Shown here piece after piece: positions 1 to 5,461 of a stretch of 13,069 bases of DNA. Every line of letters begins with the position of its first letter. The stretch's first letter is position 1. This stretch comes from Thiopseudomonas sp964394445. Its GTDB lineage: Bacteria; Pseudomonadota; Gammaproteobacteria; Pseudomonadales; Pseudomonadaceae. The notes under the pieces are model-generated. The model made no database searches and was not told where the DNA came from. It saw only the letters and a program-made list of their open reading frames with translations. The stretch is taken from contig CAYMXO010000047.1 in assembly GCA_964394445.1 (NCBI GenBank), positions 1-13,069 of the forward strand, written 5' to 3'. A program made the position numbers and the translations under genes.

Positions 1-51
1 CTCGACTCCGTACCGGTCGCGGTACTCGTCAACAAAAGTGTTCAGGACTTT
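1..51 (-). CDS. IS3-family transposase OrfB, N-terminal fragment (cut by window edge)
   Basis: In the -1 frame relative to orfA, the minus strand from 51 to 1 stays open and reads KVLNTFVDEYRDRYGVE. This matches the usual start of IS3 OrfB, of the type xxFIDEHRDRFGVEPIC. OrfB carries the rve/DDE integrase catalytic domain, but that part is outside the window. No convincing independent start codon is visible, so expression probably depends on frameshifting from orfA. Only about 17 residues are visible, so intactness cannot be judged. Confidence 0.75.
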
Positions 52-365
52 TTGCGGCGGTCGAACTCCGCCTGGGCAAAATATGCACTGGCCAGGCGCA
101 GAATCTCATTCGCTGTACGCAGCTCACGATTCTCGCGCTCCAGCGCCTTGATGCGCTCGCGCTCTTCCGTGGTTTGGCCGGGCCTGTGTCCCTGGTCAGT
201 TTGATATTTACGCACCCAGCTGTGCAGCGTCTGCGGAACACAGCCAATCTTGGGCGCAATCGATTCGATCGCCGCCCATTCGGACGGGTAGTCGTTTACG
301 TTCTCCAGAACCATGCGTACGGCACGTTCACGGACTTCAGGGGAGTAACTGTTGGATTTTTTCAT
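42..365 (-). CDS. IS3-family transposase OrfA (helix-turn-helix, leucine zipper)
   Basis: This 107-residue protein is the DNA-binding subunit of an IS3-family transposase and the N-terminal part of the OrfAB fusion. The start MKKSNSYSPEVRERAVRMV is characteristic of the family. A helix-turn-helix lies around residues 30-55, including the segment ending QTLHSWVRKYQ. A leucine-zipper-like heptad stretch around residues 70-92 (ALERENRELRTANEILRLA) would mediate OrfA/OrfAB oligomerisation. The length is normal for intact OrfA. The ATG at 365 is preceded by GAGAG at a usable distance. The gene ends in RRKKS-stop, with the AAA AAG pair forming the likely -1 slippage site into orfB. It sits 25 bases inside the terminal repeat, as expected for IS3 elements. 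Family assignment is firm; the exact subgroup is from memory. Confidence 0.92.
   Translation of the reverse strand: MKKSNSYSPEVRERAVRMVLENVNDYPSEWAAIESIAPKIGCVPQTLHSWVRKYQTDQGHRPGQTTEERERIKALERENRELRTANEILRLASAYFAQAEFDRRKKS
48..54 (-). other. Candidate -1 programmed frameshift site C-AAA-AAG
   Basis: On the minus strand the last orfA codons are CGC CGC AAA AAG TCC TGA. Slipping back one base at AAA AAG moves the ribosome into the open orfB frame (CAA AAA GTC CTG AAC). IS3-family elements normally make their OrfAB transposase this way, most often at A-AAA-AAG. Here the first base is C, which could lower efficiency. Any stimulatory downstream hairpin would lie partly outside the window. Confidence 0.65.
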
Positions 366-388
366 GCCTCATTCTCTCAAGAGTTGAG

Positions 389-414
389 GCCTCCATGAAA
401 GCCGGTGTGATTCA
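389..414 (-). repeat. Terminal inverted repeat of the IS3 element (right end)
   Basis: The minus strand from 414 begins TGAATCACACCGGC and continues through TTTCATGGAGGC to about 389. The TGA start, the CCGG block and the TGGAGG block match the arrangement of IS51/IS1222-type ends. The partner repeat is outside the window, so the limits are inferred from family resemblance rather than measured. Confidence 0.6.
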
Positions 415-745
415 GTCTGGATGCTTGCTCTGATGCACACAGCCAGACCGTGGCCATCAGTGAACCGTTCAATATTGGTGAGCTATTCAGGTCTGGATTT
501 ATTGGACCGATGTTGACGGCATATCCAGCGTATTCCTGATTTAACCGGTAACGGCAGCATTGGCCAGGATGGTTTTGCATTTATTCAAAACACCTTCCCG
601 CCGCCATTTTTAGTGCATCATGCTAGACCTTCAGGCAATTGAACCGGAATTTGCTCCGAAAAACACCACAAATACAGTGAATATTCCCGGAAAAATTTTC
701 ATACAATCCAGTTAAACCCACAGTTTGACGATCCGGGAGAGTTAT
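415..745. other. Gene-free, relatively AT-rich stretch between the IS end and dadA
   Basis: About 330 bases have no convincing gene. Short open stretches on both strands lack a start, a ribosome site or recognisable motifs. The composition is more AT-rich than the neighbouring genes. The last 100 bases should hold the dadA promoter. TTGCTC at 651-656 and TACAGT at 673-678 (16-base spacer) form one weak candidate, and TACAAT at 702-707 is another -10-like hexamer without a good -35. The IS appears to have inserted at the left edge of this stretch, which may include the worn remains of an older gene. Confidence 0.5.
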
Positions 746-1999
746 ATGCGTGTTTTGATTCTTGGCAGCGGCGTAGTCGGCACCACCACCGCTTACTACC
801 TGGCGCGTCAGGGTTTTGAAGTCTGCGTGATAGACCGTCAGGATGAAGTGGCGCTGGAAACCAGCTTTGGTAGCGCTGGCCAGATCTCGCCCGGCTATGC
901 TTCGCCCTGGGCTGCGCCCGGCGTACCGCTCAAAGCCATCAAGTGGATGCTGCAAAAACATGCGCCGCTGGGTATCCGCCCCACGGCCGACATCAACCAG
1001 TACCTGTTCATGGCACGCATGTTGCGCAACTGCACCGCTGCCCGCTATGCAGTGAACAAGGAACGCATGGTGCGCCTGTCCGAATACAGCCGCGACTGCA
1101 TGGACGAGCTGCGCGCCGAAACCGGCATTGCCTACGAAGGCCGCCAGTGCGGCACCATCCAGCTGTTTCGCACGCAAAAGCAGTTTGAAGAAGCCGCCAA
1201 GGACATAGCCGTACTGGAGCGCATGGGCGTGGCGCACCAGTTGCTCGACCCGGCCGGCCTGACGCAATACGAACCGGCGCTGGCCAAGGTCACCCACAAA
1301 CTGACGGGGGGCCTGCGCCTGCCCAACGACCAGACCGGTGACAGCCACCTGTTTACCCGGCACATTGCACGGATGGCCGTGGAACTGGGTGTCGAATTCC
1401 GCTTCGGACAGGAAGTCGAAGGGCTGGAGTTTGACGGCGACCGCGTTCTTGGCGTGCGTATCAACGGCACGCTGGAAGTTGCCGACAACTACATTCTTGC
1501 GCTCGGCAGCTACACACCACGCATGCTCAAACCACTAGGCATCAGCGTGCCGGTGTACCCGTTAAAGGGCTACTCCATTACCGTGCCCATCACCAATGCC
1601 GACATGGCACCGGTTTCCACCATGCTCGACGAAACCTACAAAGTGGCACTGACCCGTTTTGAACAACGCATTCGCGTGGGTGGCATGGCGGAAATCCGCG
1701 GCTTTGACCTGAAAATCGATCCGCGCAAAGGGCAAACCCTGAAAATGATCGTGGAAGACCTGTTCCCCGAAGCCGCCGACACCAGTGAGCTCAACCTCTG
1801 GACCGGCCTGCGCCCCGCCACCCCCGACGGCACTCCGATCGTAGGGCCGACCCGCTACCGCAACCTGTTTCTGAATACCGGTCACGGCACCCTGGGCTGG
1901 ACCATGGCCTGTGGCTCGGCACGCTTGCTCGCCGACCAGCTGGCAGGCAAGCCAACACAAATCAGTACGGAGGGACTGGACATCTCGCGTTACCGCTAA
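746..1999 (+). CDS. dadA: D-amino-acid dehydrogenase, small-subunit (DadA) family
   Basis: This FAD-dependent dehydrogenase would oxidatively deaminate D-amino acids (D-alanine in the type enzyme) to 2-oxo acids, passing electrons to the respiratory chain at the inner membrane. The 417-residue protein is normal for the family. It opens with a Rossmann FAD-binding motif (LGSGVVG, residues 6-12) and an acidic residue at Asp30. The DadA hallmark ETSFGSAGQISPGYASPW follows at about 38-55. The C-terminal DAO fold has LWTGLRPATPDGTPIVGPT and a GHGTLGWTMACGSA FAD-contacting stretch. The start is set at ATG 746 with GGGAGA just upstream; a TTG at 725 is also in frame but lacks this support. No alanine racemase (dadX) follows; a YkvI-type transporter does, 52 bases downstream. 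The true substrate may therefore be another D- or N-alkylated amino acid. Confidence 0.9.
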   Translation: MRVLILGSGVVGTTTAYYLARQGFEVCVIDRQDEVALETSFGSAGQISPGYASPWAAPGVPLKAIKWMLQKHAPLGIRPTADINQYLFMARMLRNCTAARYAVNKERMVRLSEYSRDCMDELRAETGIAYEGRQCGTIQLFRTQKQFEEAAKDIAVLERMGVAHQLLDPAGLTQYEPALAKVTHKLTGGLRLPNDQTGDSHLFTRHIARMAVELGVEFRFGQEVEGLEFDGDRVLGVRINGTLEVADNYILALGSYTPRMLKPLGISVPVYPLKGYSITVPITNADMAPVSTMLDETYKVALTRFEQRIRVGGMAEIRGFDLKIDPRKGQTLKMIVEDLFPEAADTSELNLWTGLRPATPDGTPIVGPTRYRNLFLNTGHGTLGWTMACGSARLLADQLAGKPTQISTEGLDISRYR

Positions 2000-2051
2000 A
2001 CCATACACAAGCGGAACATCCCACAACAAAAACAAGCAGGAAAAATCAGAC

Positions 2052-3155
2052 ATGAACAGAAATTCCATCCAGATTGCACTGGCCTATATGTCAGTGGTTA
2101 TTGGCGGCGGCTTTGCCTCGGGCAACGAGGTGCTGCAGTTCTTCACCGGCTACGGCCTGGCCGGGATTGCCGGCTCCTTTGTGGCGGCCATCCTGTTCGC
2201 CTTCCTCGGCATGCACATTGCCCGCATCAGCTCCGTCATGCAGGCCGGCTCGCACAAACAGGTGCTGTACAGCCTGTTTGGCAAGCAAGCCGGCGTCGTG
2301 ATCGACATGATTCTGTCGTTCTTCCTGTATGGCGTAGGCGTGGCCATGCTGGCCGGCGCCGGCTCGACACTGGCGCAGCAATTTGGTCTGCCGCCCCTGG
2401 CCGGCTCCAGCCTGATGGTGGTACTGGTGGTCGGTACCCTTTGTCTGAACGTACAGGGCATCATCAACCTGATCAGCGTGGTCATGCCGCTGCTGCTGGT
2501 GATGATCATTGCCATCACCCTGTATTCGATCTTCACCAGCACGGGCAGCCAGGTCGAATTGAACCAGGCCGCCAGTGACATTCAGGTGATCACCTTCCTT
2601 GGTGCTGAAGTGCCCAACTGGGCCATGAGCGGCGTGCTCTATGCCTCGTTCAACATTGCCGTCGGCTTCCCCATGCTGGCAGTGATTGGCGGCCTGACCC
2701 AGTCCAGCCGTGCTGCGGCACTTGGCGGCGTCTGGGGTGGCCTGGGACTGGGCTTTCTGATTGTGGTGCTCAACGTCGGCCTGTTTGCCAACCTCGACAA
2801 GCTGGCCGGCATCGAAATCCCCACCCTGCTGCTGGCCCAGCAAATCCATCCCGGGCTGGCCGTGCTGATGTCACTGGCACTGATCGCCATGATCTACAGC
2901 ACCGCCGTGGGCATGTTCTTTGCGTTTAGCGCCCGCTTTGCCACACCGGAAACCAGCCGTTTCAAGCTGGTTAGCGCCATCTCCGTGGTGGCCGGTCTGG
3001 CCCTGAGCCAGTTCGGCTTTACCAAGCTGGTCGGCACCGTCTACCCGATGCTGGGCGTGGTTGGCCTGGTACTGATTGTCGCCATCGGCTACAGCTGGGT
3101 ACGCGCCCGCCGGTTGGCCGAACAGCCTGAGCAGCAGCCTGAACAGGCCGCTTGA
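2052..3155 (+). CDS. YkvI-family integral membrane transporter (LeuT-fold)
   Basis: This 367-residue, strongly hydrophobic protein has roughly ten membrane segments. It belongs to the poorly characterised YkvI/COG3949 group of the amino acid-polyamine-cation (LeuT-fold) superfamily. The N-terminal segment carries the group's hallmark VVIGGGFASGNEVLQFF (about residues 15-31), which corresponds to the unwound first helix that binds substrate in related carriers. A charged, glutamine-rich tail ends the protein (RRLAEQPEQQPEQAA). The start is ATG 2052 with AGGA about ten bases upstream. It follows dadA by 52 bases on the same strand and precedes a strong terminator, so the two are probably co-transcribed. 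The carrier may import the dehydrogenase's substrate. The substrate is unknown and cannot be read from the sequence. Confidence 0.85.
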   Translation: MNRNSIQIALAYMSVVIGGGFASGNEVLQFFTGYGLAGIAGSFVAAILFAFLGMHIARISSVMQAGSHKQVLYSLFGKQAGVVIDMILSFFLYGVGVAMLAGAGSTLAQQFGLPPLAGSSLMVVLVVGTLCLNVQGIINLISVVMPLLLVMIIAITLYSIFTSTGSQVELNQAASDIQVITFLGAEVPNWAMSGVLYASFNIAVGFPMLAVIGGLTQSSRAAALGGVWGGLGLGFLIVVLNVGLFANLDKLAGIEIPTLLLAQQIHPGLAVLMSLALIAMIYSTAVGMFFAFSARFATPETSRFKLVSAISVVAGLALSQFGFTKLVGTVYPMLGVVGLVLIVAIGYSWVRARRLAEQPEQQPEQAA

Positions 3156-3171
3156 TGACATGCACTCCTGG

Positions 3172-3196
3172 GCGGCCTTCGGGCCGCTTTTTTTTT
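3172..3196 (+). terminator. Rho-independent terminator of the dadA-ykvI operon
   Basis: GCGGCC (3172-3177), loop TTCG, GGCCGC (3182-3187) and nine T residues (3188-3196) form a textbook intrinsic terminator with a stable tetraloop. It begins 17 bases after the ykvI-type stop codon. Confidence 0.95.
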
Positions 3197-3205
3197 GCAT
3201 AGATT

Positions 3206-3640
3206 TCTGTAGCGGAGACCTGTGGTCTCCACGTGGCGAACACAGCTGGCCGTTACGGGGCGGGCGAGTACCGAACAAGCCAGCCGCGGGTACAAACTTT
3301 TGCAGGAAGAAGCTTGCCCCTGCGGGCATCGCCTGCATTTTTTAGGGGCAAGCCCCCTTCGCACAGGATACACGTGCAACACAAAGTCATCGTGCCGAAC
3401 ACAGGCTTTTGCAAGAGCAGCCTCAGCCGCAACCGGCGTATCAGACAGGCGCCTCACGGGACAAGCCCGTTCGTACAGAAGGTCGCAGGTGGCACGGGCA
3501 ACCACAGTTGCTGCGGATGGCCATTGGGGATTGACTCGTTGCCGATCGCAGCTAAAGCCTCCCCTGCAGGGTGTGTGCGTAACGGATAGTGCGTTTTGTG
3601 GGAACGGTTTCAGCCGCGACCGGTGTGTCAGGCAGGCATG
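3206..3640. repeat. Cluster of REP/REPIN-like palindromic elements
   Basis: This gene-free stretch is packed with short palindromes of the Pseudomonas REP kind. GGAGACC/GGTCTCC (3214-3220 and 3224-3230) is separated by three bases. GCTTGCCCCT (3312-3321) and AGGGGCAAGC (3344-3353) are perfect inverted copies 22 bases apart, a REPIN-like pair. CGGG-ACAA-GCCCG lies at about 3457-3469. A REP-like unit around 3544-3571 (TCGCAGCTAAAGCCTC) is inverted relative to one at 3594-3637. The segments 3407-3450 and 3594-3637 are diverged direct copies, 33 of 44 positions identical. Such elements are mobilised in trans by RAYT proteins and gather between convergent genes, as here. No protein-coding signal is convincing. 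Confidence 0.75.
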
Positions 3641-3661
3641 TGGATGCCGGCATGAAGCAAT

Positions 3662-3697
3662 AAAAAAGCGCCGCTGCGATTGCAGGGCGCTTTTTTT
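3662..3697 (-). terminator. Bidirectional-type terminator of the BCCT operon
   Basis: AAAAAAGCGCC (3662-3672) pairs with GGCGCTTTTTT (3686-3696). The inner CTGC/GCAG stem closes on a GATT loop, leaving one bulged G. Read leftward it is a strong hairpin plus U-run directly after the BCCT stop codon at 3715. Read rightward it would also stop transcription coming from the dadA side. Confidence 0.93.
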
Positions 3698-3714
3698 GTG
3701 TGCCGGTTGGCGGG

Positions 3715-5346
3715 TTATTCGGCGGGTTGGGGCTTGGCCTCTACGGCGATTTCATTGCGTTCGCTGCGGTTGCGCTTTGAGCGGCGGCCGCGGCGGCGGC
3801 CCAGCACCAGTTCACGGGTACTCAGCTGTGAACCGAAGTCGTCATAGGACCAGCGCATCAGGGTAAAGCCCATGGCCATCAGTACCGGGATCATCGGCAG
3901 CGCAACCAGTACGGTGGACGCCTGTACGGCTTGCAGGCCACCGACTGTGAGCAGGCCAACACCCACAATGCCCAGCATTACGGTCCAGAGGATGCGGTTC
4001 CAGCGTGCAGGCTCCTCGTAGCCGTTCAGCTCTTTGGTGCACACGGAAGCCAGCATGTAGGCGGACGAGTCGACCGTGGTAGCCAGGAACACAAAGCACA
4101 GCAGGGTGAAGACCGGCAGGACGATCGTGCTGCCCGGCAAGTGTTGCAACACCGTCACCACCACCGCGGGGATACCCTCGGCATTGAGGATGCCCTGCAG
4201 GTCGGCCACGCCGTTCAGCTCCATGTTCATCGCATAGCCGCCCCAGATGGCGAAGAACGCCCAGCACCCAATGCTGCCCCAGATCACGCCGTTAAGGATC
4301 ACTTCCTTGATGCGGCGGCCACGGGAGATGCGTGCCACGAACAGGCCCATCATCGGAGTGTAGGCAATCCACCACGCCCAGTAGAAGATGGTCCAGCCTT
4401 CCGGGAAACCGCTGCGTGCAACCGGGTCGGTCCAGAAGCTCATGCGGAAGAAGTTGTTGAGGAGCAGGCCGAAGCTGTTGGACCACAGGTTGAGGATGAA
4501 CACGGTGGAGCCGGCCAGCAGCACGAACACCAGCATTGCCATGGCAAGCACGCCGTTGATGTTGGACAGGGTCTGGATGCCCTTGCTCAGGCCGTTATAG
4601 ACACTCCAGCCAATCAGGCACATCCAGATGCCGAGGATGCCGAACTGCAGCAGCAGGGAGTCCTCAACACCAAACATGGTTTGCACCAGCTTCGAGACCA
4701 GCGGTACCGACAGCCCCAGCGAGGTACCCACACCGCCCACAATCGAGAAGATCACGATGGTGTCGATGGCCTTGCCCAGCGGGCCGTCCACCAGGTCACC
4801 AAGCAGGCCACGGCAAGCTTCGCTCAGACGCAGTACGTTGACCCGGCGCACATAGAGTGCATAGCCGATGGGCAGCGCCGGCATCAGGTAAAGCGCCCAG
4901 GGCACCACGCCCCAATGGAACATCGGGTACATGGCAGCCCACTCCGCAGCCTGTGCGGTGCCGGCCACATTGCCCAGTGGCGGGCTGGAGAGGAAGTAAA
5001 TGGGCTCGACAAACGCCCAGTTACAGATGGAAATGCCGATCCCGGCGGTAAACAGCATGGTGATCCATGAAATGCTGTTGAATTCCGGCTTCTCGTCGGG
5101 CTGGCCCAGCTTGATGCGCCCGATCGGGCCAAAGGCCAGCCAGCACATGAAGGAGAAGCTGCCAATGCCGGTGAGCAGGTACAGCCAGCCGAAGTTGCCT
5201 GTAACCCAGCCCAGCAGAGTGTCGATGACCACCTTGCCGGCGGCAGGGTTGATTGCCAGCGGTACGATGACCAGAAGGATGACGGCGACCGCCGGCCACA
5301 TGATCATGGGTTCGATGGCTTTGTTGCCAGTAGTTTCGGTTTTCAT
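3715..5346 (-). CDS. BCCT-family betaine/carnitine-type transporter (CaiT-like)
   Basis: This 543-residue inner-membrane carrier belongs to the betaine/carnitine/choline transporter family, which moves quaternary ammonium compounds. About twelve membrane segments are visible. The family signature on helix 8, WTIFYWAWWIAYTP (318-331) followed by ARISRGR (338-344), supplies the Trp residues of the substrate cage. Helix 3 carries the segment FTAGIGISICNW (99-110). The tail after about residue 505 is cytosolic and very basic (GRRRGRRSKRNR). The start is ATG 5346 with AGGTG six bases upstream; a GTG at 5355 overlaps that ribosome site and is less likely. The gene ends an operon with the acyl-CoA synthetase and acyl-CoA dehydrogenase genes, which suggests import of carnitine, gamma-butyrobetaine or a similar zwitterion. 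DMSP is an alternative substrate. Family certain, substrate inferred. Confidence 0.9.
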   Translation of the reverse strand: MKTETTGNKAIEPMIMWPAVAVILLVIVPLAINPAAGKVVIDTLLGWVTGNFGWLYLLTGIGSFSFMCWLAFGPIGRIKLGQPDEKPEFNSISWITMLFTAGIGISICNWAFVEPIYFLSSPPLGNVAGTAQAAEWAAMYPMFHWGVVPWALYLMPALPIGYALYVRRVNVLRLSEACRGLLGDLVDGPLGKAIDTIVIFSIVGGVGTSLGLSVPLVSKLVQTMFGVEDSLLLQFGILGIWMCLIGWSVYNGLSKGIQTLSNINGVLAMAMLVFVLLAGSTVFILNLWSNSFGLLLNNFFRMSFWTDPVARSGFPEGWTIFYWAWWIAYTPMMGLFVARISRGRRIKEVILNGVIWGSIGCWAFFAIWGGYAMNMELNGVADLQGILNAEGIPAVVVTVLQHLPGSTIVLPVFTLLCFVFLATTVDSSAYMLASVCTKELNGYEEPARWNRILWTVMLGIVGVGLLTVGGLQAVQASTVLVALPMIPVLMAMGFTLMRWSYDDFGSQLSTRELVLGRRRGRRSKRNRSERNEIAVEAKPQPAE

Positions 5347-5461
5347 AGGATTCACCTGATTGTTGTTATTGTGGTCTGGTCTGCTAGGGTCCCGGGTTCC
5401 GGGCGCTGCCTGGCACGTGCGCTGCGATCACTTGAAAAAGTCCGCCAGCGCGGTTCGTACC

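Larger units (their letters stand above)
1..414 (-). mobile_element. IS3-family insertion sequence, right-hand part only
   Basis: This is the 5' end of an IS3-family element read on the minus strand. It contains a terminal inverted repeat (about 389-414), complete orfA and the first codons of orfB; the rest lies beyond the left edge of the window. The boundary near 414 is placed because the minus strand there starts TGAATCACACCGG, which resembles the TGAA(T/C)CGCCCCGGG terminal repeats of the IS51/IS1222-type IS3 group as I recall them. IS3 elements move by copy-out/paste-in using an OrfAB fusion transposase. The other end and the target duplication cannot be seen, so completeness and exact length are unknown. 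Confidence 0.85.

Noticed and set aside
377..580. Leftward 67-codon open frame spanning the IS end and the adjacent gap
   Set aside because: It crosses the inferred IS boundary, has no ribosome site or known motif, and its last codons are the IS terminal repeat. It may be chance or a relic; not supported as a gene.
3206..3640. CRISPR array
   Set aside because: Repeats are palindromic, diverged, irregularly spaced and in both orientations; there is no constant repeat-spacer unit and no cas gene.
3222..3866. Rightward 214-codon open frame over the REP cluster and the BCCT 3' end
   Set aside because: Its product is rich in Arg, Cys and Gly with no domain, it runs through a strong terminator, and it overlaps the BCCT gene antisense. 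The frame is open because GC-rich repeats lack stops.
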